Part shown: in pieces, positions 1 through 7,257 of the stretch | How the letters are laid out: every line of letters begins with the position of its first letter | Position numbering within the stretch: position 1 is the stretch's first letter | Source: Streptomyces albus subsp. albus | Lineage (GTDB): Bacteria; Actinomycetota; Actinomycetes; Streptomycetales; Streptomycetaceae | DNA: 64,000 nt | NCBI RefSeq assembly: GCF_000719865.1 | Contig: NZ_JOID01000007.1 | Span: 1 to 64,000, forward strand | Direction of reading: 5' to 3' | Program-made: the position numbers and the translations under genes | Notes under the pieces: model-generated | Databases searched by the model: none | Told to the model about the DNA's origin: nothing | What the model saw: the letters and a program-made list of their open reading frames with translations, nothing else

Positions 1-1031
1 GCATCCGGATCCACCAAGATCCGCGACACCCGCGCACCGGTGACAATCCGCGCACCCGCCACACAGGCCTCCGGCAGCACCGACAACTGCACACTCTGCT
101 TGGCACCACTCGGACAGCCCGCCACACACTCGCGGGCGCCCCGGCAGCCCGGCGCGTTACGCCGCAGCGGAGCGGCCCGCCAACCCAGCCGCTGCGCTCC
201 GGCGAGGGCCAGCCGGCCATTGCCTCCCAAGACGTCCAGCGGCTGGCGGGCGACCCGCAGGCTGCGCTCGGCCTCGTCCAGGAAGGGGCCGAAATCCCCA
301 GCGGGGCGGAACCCGAAATCCTCACTCCAGCGCCGCAGAACACGGTCCGGGGTGCGGTAGCAGGTACCCGCGTTCACCACCGTCGTCCCGCCCACCGCGC
401 GGCCCTGCGGCAACAACACCGGCGGACTTCCCACCGCAAGGGAGGCACCACCGTCGCGGTACAGCCGGGTGAAGCGTTCCAGCGGCGGGCGGGCGGCGAA
501 CCAACCCGTGGTGTGGTGTTCGCCCTCCTCCAGGACCACGACGGACAAACCCACCCCAGCCAGGGTCCGCGCAGCCACCGCACCCCCCGCACCGGAACCG
601 ATCACGACGGCGTCGGCGGTGCTGCGGGCGGGCCAGTGGTCGGAGGGTGTGCAGTCCAGCGGCGGGTCCTCGGGCGGCGGGGCCGGGGCGGCGCCGGTGG
701 TGCCCGGTCCGGGCCCGTGGTGAAGCATGTGTTCGGTGCCTCCGGCCAGCAGGACCGGCATCTTCACCACATCGAGCAGCGCCGAAAGCGCGGGGCGGGC
801 AGCCAGGGGGGCGAGGACCGTCTCGCGTTCCGCGGCGGTGAGCGCGGCGAGCGGCCGCCCCGTGCGGGCCAGGGCGTAACCGTCGGCGGCCGCGGCGGCG
901 GCGCGCAGTCCGAGCCGGGCGTGGGCGGGCATGGCCGCGACCACTGCCTCCAGCCGGTGCCCCACCCCCGCCGTCCAGGGTTCGGTGCCGTCGTCGGCGA
1001 GGAGGGCGGCGGCGAACGCGTGCAGGCTCAT
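1..1031 (-). CDS. GMC-family FAD-dependent oxidoreductase (partial, C-terminus outside window)
   Basis: FAD-dependent oxidoreductase of the glucose-methanol-choline family, expected to oxidise an alcohol or sterol-type hydroxyl. Only the first 343 or so residues are present; the frame runs off the left edge. An N-terminal extension of about 140 residues precedes the FAD-binding loop GSGAGG (residues 145-150) and the strand VVVLEEG. The GMC signature QGRAVGGTTVVN lies at about 209-220. The ATG at 1029-1031 overlaps the stop of the preceding gene (ATGA), which indicates translational coupling and fixes the start. The catalytic His/Asn domain is not in the window, so the substrate cannot be judged. 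Family call is firm. Confidence 0.88.
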   Translation of the reverse strand, partial: MSLHAFAAALLADDGTEPWTAGVGHRLEAVVAAMPAHARLGLRAAAAAADGYALARTGRPLAALTAAERETVLAPLAARPALSALLDVVKMPVLLAGGTEHMLHHGPGPGTTGAAPAPPPEDPPLDCTPSDHWPARSTADAVVIGSGAGGAVAARTLAGVGLSVVVLEEGEHHTTGWFAARPPLERFTRLYRDGGASLAVGSPPVLLPQGRAVGGTTVVNAGTCYRTPDRVLRRWSEDFGFRPAGDFGPFLDEAERSLRVARQPLDVLGGNGRLALAGAQRLGWRAAPLRRNAPGCRGARECVAGCPSGAKQSVQLSVLPEACVAGARIVTGARVSRILVDPD

Positions 1032-2722
1032 CGGCTGCCCACCTCGGCGTGCGCGGTGCCCTCCAGCGTCCATTCCGCTTCCCCGCGCCAGTGCCCCCAC
1101 CAACGTTCCAGCAGAATGCGGGCGTCGGCGGTCTCGCTGTTGCGGCAGACGGAGAGGCTGCCGTCGGGGTCCCGGTACTCCAGGGCGATGGTGCGCTCGG
1201 GCGGCTGGGTGACCTCGACGCGGATGCGGCGGAGTCCGGCGCGGCCCGTCACCGTCCAGACGGGCAGGCCGATACGGGCCCGGAACCGGCCGGGGCCGGC
1301 CCAGCCTGCGGCGGAGCGCTCCGCCCGCCGGGGCCAGGTGCGGCCACCGTGCCGGAGGCGGAGGAAGACCAGCGGGGGCAGGCGGCGCAGGGCGGGGCGG
1401 GGCGAGACGGCGGCGACGATCTCCAGCACGCCGTCCTTGCCGAGGTCCGCGTGGAGCCAGGCCCAGCGGCGGGCGTTGCCGTGGCCGTAGATGCGGGCGG
1501 AGGCGCCGGGGGCGGCGCGCAGGGTGAGCGTGCGGCCTGCGTAGGTGAACACGCCGTCGTACGCGGCGCGTGCGGCGGGCAGCATCTGTGCCGCCGGGAG
1601 GAGGGGGCGGCGCCAGGACCAGCGGGGGAAGGTGAACAGGGGCGGTTCCTGGGCCTGTTCGGCCAGGTCCCAGGAGAAGTCGCCCGCGCGGCCCGCCAGC
1701 CGGCCGGGGACGGCGAAGACGCCGGCGGCGGTGAAACCCTCGTCCGGGGCGGGCCCGGACGGGTCGCCGGAAGCGGGGGGATCGCCGTGCGGTTCGGGGC
1801 CGTCGTGCGGCTCGCGGGGGTTGTGCGGCTCGCGGGCGGGGTCCTCGTCGCCGCCCCGGTGGTCGGGGCCGTGACCGGGCGCGCGACTGTTCTCCGCCTG
1901 CGTCTCCGCCTGTTGGGCGGGAGTGCCGCCGGCCTCGTCGGCGGGTGTCCGCTCCGGCCACGGCACGGGCCCGAAGCGCGCGTGGCGTACGGGACCGTCC
2001 TGGGGGAAGGCCGCCACCCAGCCGTGCGCGTAGCGAGGTGAGCCGTCCGCCGGGGCGGTGAGTTCGTGGTGGAGCCAGATGCCGGTGCCGGTCCCGGGAT
2101 CGGTCAGGGTGGTGTACCAGACCTCCGTCCGCCCGGCGGCGCCGTCCCACCGGGGAGCGAGGTAACGGCCGTTCTCCTGAAGGCCGTTCTTCTGACGGCC
2201 GCTCGACCGCGGGCCCTTCACGCCCTGCGGGCTGCCGGCGGGCTCCGGGCCCTCGTGGCCGCCCGCGGTCCGCCGGTCCGCCGCGCGCGGGAAGCGGAAG
2301 CCGGCCAGGAACGGCAGGAGTCCGGTGGCGAGCGGGAAGCGCAGGGTGCCTTCGCCCACGCGCGCCCCGTCCTCGTAGAGCGTGAACGGCAGCACGGTCA
2401 TGGAGGACAGCGGCCTGGCGGGGGTCACGGACTTCCAGCCGTCCAGGAGAAGGCGCCGGTCGCCGGCGGTGAACGGCAACCGGTAGCGGATGCGCCGCCG
2501 GGCGAGCGGGGAGATCTCCAACTCGCCCGCGGCGTGCGGATCGTCGGCCAGGCCGGTGATCCTGACGCGGCCGGTGAGCTCGGCGCGGGTGGTGGCCCAG
2601 GGGCGCAGCACGCCGTCGGCCCGGGCGTGCAGGTCGAGGCGTATGCGCTGCCGCGGCTCGCGGCCGTCGAGGCGGACGGTGCCGAGCATCGTCTCGGTGA
2701 AGCGCGTCTCCCGCCGGCTCAT
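1028..2722 (-). CDS. Conserved protein with lipocalin/CrtC-like C-terminal region, partner of the GMC oxidoreductase
   Basis: A 564-residue protein of uncertain function between a FadR-like regulator and a GMC oxidoreductase, overlapping both by 4 bases (ATGA). Residues 1-150 look like a beta-rich domain beginning RFTETMLGTV. Residues about 200-260 and 340-550 (motifs WLHHELTAP, AHGWVAAFP, FPRWSWRRP) resemble lipocalin-like hydratase/cyclase proteins of the hydroxyneurosporene-hydratase or tocopherol-cyclase type. The two parts are separated by low-complexity, Pro/His/Glu-rich inserts, including PHGDPP-like repeats near residues 290-325. The operon suggests that it handles the lipid or terpenoid substrate of the oxidoreductase. 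That role is inference; the resemblance is weak and from memory. Confidence 0.55.
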   Translation of the reverse strand: MSRRETRFTETMLGTVRLDGREPRQRIRLDLHARADGVLRPWATTRAELTGRVRITGLADDPHAAGELEISPLARRRIRYRLPFTAGDRRLLLDGWKSVTPARPLSSMTVLPFTLYEDGARVGEGTLRFPLATGLLPFLAGFRFPRAADRRTAGGHEGPEPAGSPQGVKGPRSSGRQKNGLQENGRYLAPRWDGAAGRTEVWYTTLTDPGTGTGIWLHHELTAPADGSPRYAHGWVAAFPQDGPVRHARFGPVPWPERTPADEAGGTPAQQAETQAENSRAPGHGPDHRGGDEDPAREPHNPREPHDGPEPHGDPPASGDPSGPAPDEGFTAAGVFAVPGRLAGRAGDFSWDLAEQAQEPPLFTFPRWSWRRPLLPAAQMLPAARAAYDGVFTYAGRTLTLRAAPGASARIYGHGNARRWAWLHADLGKDGVLEIVAAVSPRPALRRLPPLVFLRLRHGGRTWPRRAERSAAGWAGPGRFRARIGLPVWTVTGRAGLRRIRVEVTQPPERTIALEYRDPDGSLSVCRNSETADARILLERWWGHWRGEAEWTLEGTAHAEVGSR

Positions 2723-3408
2723 GAGTTCTCTCCCGCCAGCATGATCCGCTCGGTCGCGGCGAGGTACCGGCCCGCCGCCTTGTGCGCGGCCTCCCCGTCA
2801 CCGGCCACCACCGCTTCCACGACCGGCGCCAGCCGGCCGTGGGCGGCGGCCGGGTCCGTGAAGGGGGCGGCCAGCGCGGAGCGGACGGCCAGATAGGCCT
2901 GGAAGAGGGTGTTGGTCAGCAGGACGTAGACGCGGTTGCCGGTGGCCCGCGCCAGGGCCCGGTGCACTTCGGCGTCGGCGAGCTGCACGGCGTCGGCGCC
3001 CTCGGCCGCCGCCACCGCCGCCAGCAGGGCGCGGAGTTCGGCCTTCTGGGCCGCGGTGGCCCGAGCGGCGGCGCGTTCGGCGATCAGCGCGCCGACGGCG
3101 CGCCGTACTTCGAAGACCTCGCCGAGCCAGCCCGAGCTGTGCCGCACCAGCATCGGCAACAGGTCCGCCCCGCCCAGGCGGGCGTAGTCGCGGACGCGGG
3201 TGCCCACCCCGTGCCGGGTCTCCAGGAGCCCGGCCTGGACCAGCCGGCCGAAGGCGTGCTTGAGCGTGGTGCGGGTGACGCCGTAGCCGTGCGCCAGTTC
3301 GCGTTCGGGCGGCAGGTAGTCACCCACCGGGTGGCGGCCGGCGAGGATGTCCTCGCGCAGCCGGTCCTCCAGTACGTCGACGATGGTCTGGCGGGGCAGC
3401 GCCTCCAC
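2719..3408 (-). CDS. FadR-type (GntR family) transcriptional regulator
   Basis: GntR-superfamily regulator of the FadR/FCD type, 229 residues. The winged helix-turn-helix covers residues 7-75 (PPERELAHGYGVTRTTLKHA). The helical FCD effector domain covers about 90-220 and keeps likely metal/ligand residues D145 and H149 (ADAEVHRALARATGN). Such proteins usually sense acyl-CoA, organic acids or similar ligands. The GTG start at 3406-3408 is chosen because GGGAGG sits about 7 bases upstream. It is the first gene of an operon with the lipocalin-like protein and the GMC oxidoreductase, and a palindrome lies 34 bases upstream, so it probably represses its own operon. Confidence 0.88.
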   Translation of the reverse strand: MEALPRQTIVDVLEDRLREDILAGRHPVGDYLPPERELAHGYGVTRTTLKHAFGRLVQAGLLETRHGVGTRVRDYARLGGADLLPMLVRHSSGWLGEVFEVRRAVGALIAERAAARATAAQKAELRALLAAVAAAEGADAVQLADAEVHRALARATGNRVYVLLTNTLFQAYLAVRSALAAPFTDPAAAHGRLAPVVEAVVAGDGEAAHKAAGRYLAATERIMLAGENS

Positions 3409-3441
3409 GGCATCCCTCCCGGGATCGGCAACCCGAGCCGG

Positions 3442-3472
3442 ATTGGCTCAGTGGATCAGCCACTCAACCAAT
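3442..3472. promoter_or_regulatory. 31-bp palindromic operator upstream of the FadR-like gene
   Basis: Inverted repeat with 13-base arms, ATTGGCTCAGTGG and CCACTCAACCAAT, around the 5-base centre ATCAG; 11 of 13 arm positions pair. It lies 34 bp before the GTG start of the FadR-like regulator, where an autoregulatory operator would be expected. It is A/T-richer than its surroundings. No experimental match is known to me; the assignment rests on position and symmetry. Confidence 0.6.
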
Positions 3473-3532
3473 AGCCCGCCGACCCGGTCAACCCTTCCGG
3501 TAAGGGGAGTCGGGAGGGACGCCGAGCCCGGA

Positions 3533-3835
3533 TCAGGACGTACCGGGCCGCTCCCGCCCGGGCCGGACACCGATGGTGACGAGGGCCGGGGCGCCGCCCG
3601 TGCCCTTCCCCGCGCATCCGGACGCCAGTGGGCAGCCGCCGCAGTCCCGCGCCGGGCAGCCGGGGGTGATCTCCTCACGGGTCAGCCGCCCCCGGGACAC
3701 CCAGTAGTCGAGCATCGCCGACGCCTCCTCCCGGGACACCCCGGCCTCCCGGGCGAGCTCCTCCGGGGTGCGGGCCCGGCCCTCCACCACCGCCGCGAGC
3801 ACCCGGCGCAGCGGGCTCGCCGCACGACCGTTCAT
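3533..3835 (-). CDS. feoC: FeoC-like winged-helix protein with Fe-S type cysteine cluster
   Basis: A 100-residue FeoC-like protein, the third component of the ferrous iron transport operon. The N-terminal half (residues 5-55) fits a small winged helix (ARTPEELAREAGVSREEASAMLDYW). Four cysteines follow in GCPARDCGGCPLASGC (C60, C65, C68, C74), the arrangement thought to hold an Fe-S cluster or metal in FeoC. The ATG at 3833-3835 overlaps the feoB stop (ATGA), so it is translationally coupled to feoB. It may regulate or stabilise FeoB in response to iron or oxygen; that role is taken from the family. Confidence 0.82.
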   Translation of the reverse strand: MNGRAASPLRRVLAAVVEGRARTPEELAREAGVSREEASAMLDYWVSRGRLTREEITPGCPARDCGGCPLASGCAGKGTGGAPALVTIGVRPGRERPGTS

Positions 3836-6081
3836 GTGAGCAGCCTCCCCACCTGGAACACGGCCACCGCCAGCAGCCAGGCCATCGCCATCATCGTCAC
3901 CATGCTCCAGAGCGTGAGCCGGCGGCCGATCACCGAGCTCTGCGCCGCGACCGTCGCCACACACGGCGTGTAGGCCAGCAGGAAGACCATGAAGGCGAGC
4001 GCGGCGGCGGCGCCGTGGCCGCCGGAGGAGCGGTCGAAGGTCCGCCGCAGTTCCTCGCCGAGTGTTCCCGGCTTCCGCCCGTCGTCCGGTTCCTCGGTGC
4101 CGTAGGTCTGCGCCATCGTCGAGACCACCGCCTCCTTGGCGACGAAGCCGGGGATCAGGGCCGCGGAGGCGTGCCAGTCGCCGAAACCCGCGGGGGCGAA
4201 GACCGGGGCGACCGCCCGCGAGACCCCGCCGAAGGCGCTGTCCTCGACGGCGACCCCGCCGAAGCCCCCGGTGCCGCCCGATCCGTCCTGCCCGGTCCCG
4301 AGCGGGATGGAGGAGAGCAGCCAGACCGCGGCGACCGTGGCGACGATGACGCCTCCCGCGGTCTTCAGGAAGCCGGCGAGCTTCTGCCACGCCTGGGCCG
4401 CGACGACGCGCGGCACGGGCAGCCGGTAGGGCGGCAGTTCGAGGACGAGGGCGTCGGCGCGCGCTCCCCTGAACAACAGGGGACGCAGCAGCAGTCCGGC
4501 CCCGATCACCAGCAGCACCGACAGGACGTACAGCAGGAACACGACCGTCCCGGCGCTGCTGCCGAAGAAGACGCCGGCTATCAGGATGTACACCGTCAGC
4601 CGCGCGCTGCAGGTGACGAGGGGCAGCACCATGCCGAGCAGCAGCCGCTGCCGCCGGTCACCGAGGATGCGCGCGGCCGACAGGGCGGGGACGTTGCAGC
4701 CGAAGCCGACGATGATCGGCAGGAAGGCCTTGCCCGGCAGCCCGATCGTCCGCATCAGGCGGTCGACGAGGAAGGCGGCGCGCGCCATGTATCCCGAGTC
4801 CTCCAGCAGGCCGAGGAGGACGAACATGATGACGATCAGAGGTGCGAAGGACAGCAGCTGCCCGACGCCCGGGACGATCCCCTGGACGAGGAGCCCCGCG
4901 AGCGGGCTGCCGTCCGGATCACCGGCGATCCGTTCCGCGAAGCCGGCGACGGGTCCGGCGAAGAAGTCGGACAGCCCGGTCTGCAGCGGGGCGGCGAGGG
5001 TGGTGGTGGCCTGGAAGACGGCCCACATCGCGGCCAGGAAGACGGGCAGGCCGAAGAGGCGGGAGGTGAGCACACGGTCGGCGCGGTCGCTGCGGGTGGC
5101 GCGGACGGCGCCGGTGTCCTCGCCGCGGTCCACGGCGGACGCCATGATCCGGTGCACCCATGCGTAGCGGCCCTCGGCGAGGAGGGTCTCCACGTCCCAG
5201 TCCTCGTCGTACTCCTGGTCGGGCGCCTCCCCGGTACGGCCCTCCGCCGCGGACCGGGCCTGTGCGGCCAGCCGCTCCGCGAGCCGCGCCGCGAGAGCCG
5301 CGACCTCGCCGGGGATGCCGGGCACCCGCGCACCGCTGAGCAGCCGCAGGGCGATCCAGCGCGCGGGGCGGCGCTCCTCCGGGGCATGCCGTGCCAGGGC
5401 CCGGAGCAGGTCCCGTACGGCCGACTCGACCGGTTCGCCGAGGCGGGCCGGGGGCGGCGCCGCCCTGTGCAGGTGCACCTGCCCCACCGCGTCCGCGAGT
5501 TCCGCCAGGCCGAGCCCCTCCCGGACGGACACCGGCACCACCGGGGCGCCGATACCGGCGGCGAGGGCCTCGGCGTCGATCCGCAGGCCCCGGCGCCGGG
5601 CGATGTCGGTCATGGTGAGCGCCACGACGAGCGGTACGCCGGTGTCCTTGAGCTGGGCGCACAGATAGAGGTTCCGTGCCGGGTTGGCCGCGTCCAGGAC
5701 GGCCACCGCCACATCGGGGCGTTCGGCCGGGTCCGCGGAGACGAGGAGGTCCTGGGTCAGCTCCTCGTCCGGCGAGGCGGGGACGAGGCTGTAGGTGCCG
5801 GGGAGATCGGTGACCGGGATGCCGCACGCCCCGGCCTCCCCGGCACCACCGCCACCCCGGGACGCCGTCCGCCAGGTGCCCGAGGCGACCTCGACCGTCT
5901 TGCCCGGCCAGTTGCCGACCTTCTGGCGGGCTCCGGTGAGGGCGTTGAACAGGGTGGACTTCCCTGTGTTCGGATTGCCGACCAGGACGACGCGCGGCGG
6001 CGCGTCCCGTCCCGCCCCCTCCGCGCCCGGGGCGGTGGCCGCGGACGTGGCCGCGTCGTGGGCGGCGCAGCAGGGCTTCAC
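3832..6081 (-). CDS. feoB: Ferrous iron transporter FeoB
   Basis: Inner-membrane Fe(II) transporter with an N-terminal GTPase, 749 residues. G1 is GNPNTGKS (residues 35-42), the switch/G2 region is VGNWPGKTVE, and G3 is DLPG (92-95). The G4 position reads TMTD (158-161) rather than the usual NxxD. The C-terminal half holds the multi-spanning permease with paired gate motifs (GCNVPALSAARI near 515 and the region ending TPCVATV). The start is taken as GTG 6079-6081, which overlaps the feoA stop (GTGA). A longer frame reaching 6291 would run through feoA in another frame and is Arg/Pro/His-rich without FeoB character. Middle gene of feoA-feoB-feoC. Confidence 0.93.
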   Translation of the reverse strand: MKPCCAAHDAATSAATAPGAEGAGRDAPPRVVLVGNPNTGKSTLFNALTGARQKVGNWPGKTVEVASGTWRTASRGGGGAGEAGACGIPVTDLPGTYSLVPASPDEELTQDLLVSADPAERPDVAVAVLDAANPARNLYLCAQLKDTGVPLVVALTMTDIARRRGLRIDAEALAAGIGAPVVPVSVREGLGLAELADAVGQVHLHRAAPPPARLGEPVESAVRDLLRALARHAPEERRPARWIALRLLSGARVPGIPGEVAALAARLAERLAAQARSAAEGRTGEAPDQEYDEDWDVETLLAEGRYAWVHRIMASAVDRGEDTGAVRATRSDRADRVLTSRLFGLPVFLAAMWAVFQATTTLAAPLQTGLSDFFAGPVAGFAERIAGDPDGSPLAGLLVQGIVPGVGQLLSFAPLIVIMFVLLGLLEDSGYMARAAFLVDRLMRTIGLPGKAFLPIIVGFGCNVPALSAARILGDRRQRLLLGMVLPLVTCSARLTVYILIAGVFFGSSAGTVVFLLYVLSVLLVIGAGLLLRPLLFRGARADALVLELPPYRLPVPRVVAAQAWQKLAGFLKTAGGVIVATVAAVWLLSSIPLGTGQDGSGGTGGFGGVAVEDSAFGGVSRAVAPVFAPAGFGDWHASAALIPGFVAKEAVVSTMAQTYGTEEPDDGRKPGTLGEELRRTFDRSSGGHGAAAALAFMVFLLAYTPCVATVAAQSSVIGRRLTLWSMVTMMAMAWLLAVAVFQVGRLLT

Positions 6082-6305
6082 GCCGGCGTTCCCTGGACGA
6101 TGAGCGCCGCGGCCGTGCGGTCGTCGAGCGCGGTGCGGGTGTCCCCGTGCGCGACCACGAGCCCGCCGGCGAGGCCCCGGGCGAGCACCCGCAGTTCGGT
6201 GCCGGGGACGAAGCCCAGTTCGAGCAGGCGCAGCCGTAGTTCGCTGCCGGCCGCGATCCGGCGCAGCCGGACGGGCTCGGAGGCCCGCCATTCGTACAAG
6301 GTCAC
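6078..6305 (-). CDS. feoA: FeoA, SH3-like component of ferrous iron uptake
   Basis: A 75-residue FeoA protein with an SH3-like fold, expected to bind FeoB in the cytosol and modulate iron uptake. Typical features are LRRIAAGSELRLRLLELGFVPGTELRVLAR and the closing ALIVQ strand. The GTG at 6303-6305 is preferred because GAAGG lies 8 bases upstream and the length matches the family. An in-frame GTG at 6351-6353 would add 16 residues but has no good ribosome binding site. First gene of the feo operon, about 60 bp behind an iron box, with GTGA overlap to feoB. Confidence 0.88.
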   Translation of the reverse strand: MTLYEWRASEPVRLRRIAAGSELRLRLLELGFVPGTELRVLARGLAGGLVVAHGDTRTALDDRTAAALIVQGTPA

Positions 6306-6367
6306 GGTTCGGCCCTTCTTCCCGGCCGGGAGCCGTCCGCCGCGGGGGAACACACCCGGCTATGACC

Positions 6368-6386
6368 TGAGGTTAGGCATGCCTAA
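6368..6386. promoter_or_regulatory. Iron box (DmdR/IdeR/DtxR-type operator) of the feo operon
   Basis: The 19-bp site TGAGGTTAGGCATGCCTAA contains the perfect 14-bp palindrome TTAGGCATGCCTAA (6373-6386). It matches most positions of the DtxR/IdeR/DmdR consensus, which is built on TTAGGTTAG half-sites. It lies directly before feoA, so iron-loaded DmdR should repress feoABC. The match is by eye. Confidence 0.8.
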
Positions 6387-6857
6387 TGTACGTCCGCGCC
6401 AGGGCGATCCGGCAGGACCAATGGCCCTGATGAGCGGGCCGGTCAGCCCTGTCCGGAGCCGGGCCCGGCGACTGGTGGGCGCGGCACGGCCCCGGGCGTG
6501 CGGGAGCGGCGTCCCCGCCCCGGGCCCCGGGCCGCACACCGGCCGCCCGCGGCGCCGGCCGGTGTCCGCCGGCCGGCCGCGGCGCGGAGTGGCCGCCGGC
6601 TCCTCGGGCACCGATGGCCGCCGGGAAGGGGACCGGCCCGCCTCTGGCGTGCGGGCGCCCGGACTGCCGCGGTCCGGAAGGCGTGAGGCACCGGCGGTCG
6701 CGCTGTCGGCCGATTCCAGCCGGCCACCGGACCGGGTACCGCCTGCCGCGGACGCTCTCACGTCCCACCCGGGACTGCTTCCACAGGAACCACACGCCCC
6801 CGCCCCCGTATGTCCGGTATCAGCAGAAAAGTCGGCGCGTCCCGCGGCAGGCGCCTC
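6387..6857. other. Intergenic stretch with no gene recognised
   Basis: Divergent region between the feo iron box and the promoter of the RiPP-like cluster. It is very GC-rich and Arg/Pro/Gly-coding in every frame. No frame shows a start with ribosome binding site plus a recognisable protein. I see nothing functional here besides the flanking promoters. Confidence 0.5.
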
Positions 6858-6886
6858 TTGCCGATCGCCCATACCTTGGGCATGAT
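6858..6886 (+). promoter_or_regulatory. Candidate promoter of the RiPP-like operon
   Basis: TTGCCG (6858-6863) and CATGAT (6881-6886) are spaced by 17 bases, a fair match to vegetative -35/-10 elements in an otherwise GC-rich stretch. An inverted repeat GCCCA/TGGGC sits in the spacer (about 6867-6880). Transcription would begin near 6893, giving a leader of about 100 bases. That leader contains complementary AAAGGGA (6927-6933) and TCCCTTT (6974-6980), the latter next to the ribosome binding site of the precursor gene. Confidence 0.4.
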
Positions 6887-6996
6887 TCGGCCAACCGCGC
6901 CACGGAATCCTAACTACCTTGCGTGTAAAGGGAGTTGGGTGCTCCGGATGCGTGGCAGGCAAGCGACGCGAGTTCCCTTTTCCGATAGGAGAGCAC

Positions 6997-7155
6997 ATGG
7001 CCGAGCACGCGCGGAACGACGAGCCCTTGTTCGAGGAGTTCGACCACGCGGTGTATTCCCGCTGTTCGAACAACAACATGCCGATGTTCGCGACCTTCGT
7101 CCCGCTGAGTGAGGACGAGCAGGCCGAGGTCGACGACGTGCTGGCGCTGTCCTGA
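6997..7155 (+). CDS. Candidate RiPP precursor peptide (52 aa)
   Basis: A 52-residue peptide with no family I recognise. It is acidic in its N-terminal half (residues 6-17 include NDEPLFEEFDHA), as leader peptides often are. A distinctive segment follows, SRCSNNNMPMFATF (21-34), with one Cys (C23) and three consecutive Asn (25-27). It ends in an acidic tail EDEQAEVDDVLALS. The ATG at 6997 is chosen because AGGAG lies 5 bases upstream; an in-frame TTG farther upstream lacks such a site. It opens a co-directional cluster with a radical SAM enzyme, three oxygenase-like proteins, an exporter and M16 peptidases, and a strong hairpin follows its stop. Precursor status is inferred from size, position and context; the core boundary is unknown. 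Confidence 0.72.
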   Translation: MAEHARNDEPLFEEFDHAVYSRCSNNNMPMFATFVPLSEDEQAEVDDVLALS

Positions 7156-7177
7156 CCCGTCCGCGCCCGCTACCCGC

Positions 7178-7225
7178 CCGGGGACCGCTGGTGCGAGCCC
7201 GGCTTCTCGCGCCGGCGGTCCCCGG
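7178..7225 (+). terminator. Strong hairpin after the precursor gene (likely attenuator)
   Basis: Arms CCGGGGACCGC (7178-7188) and GCGGTCCCCGG (7215-7225) pair perfectly. The inner bases extend the stem to about 20 bp with two G-U pairs around the loop CCCGGCTT. There is no U-run. It lies between the precursor stop and the next gene of the same operon, so partial termination or mRNA-end protection would give excess precursor transcript over enzyme transcript, a common arrangement in peptide clusters. Confidence 0.65.
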
Positions 7226-7257
7226 CCGTGGCACCGTGACCGCCCGCTAGGAGTGGA

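Noticed and set aside
3084..3431. 115-codon minus-strand frame overlapping the FadR-like gene
   Set aside because: Out-of-frame shadow of the regulator with low-complexity sequence.
4015..6885. 956-codon open frame on the plus strand opposite feoB
   Set aside because: Arg/Gly/Glu-rich, low-complexity translation lying antisense to a clear FeoB; a product of GC-biased codon positions.
6997..7155. Lanthipeptide, lasso or thiopeptide precursor
   Set aside because: No LanC/LanM dehydratase, lasso cyclase, RRE-YcaO or cyclodehydratase gene is present; only one Cys in the peptide.
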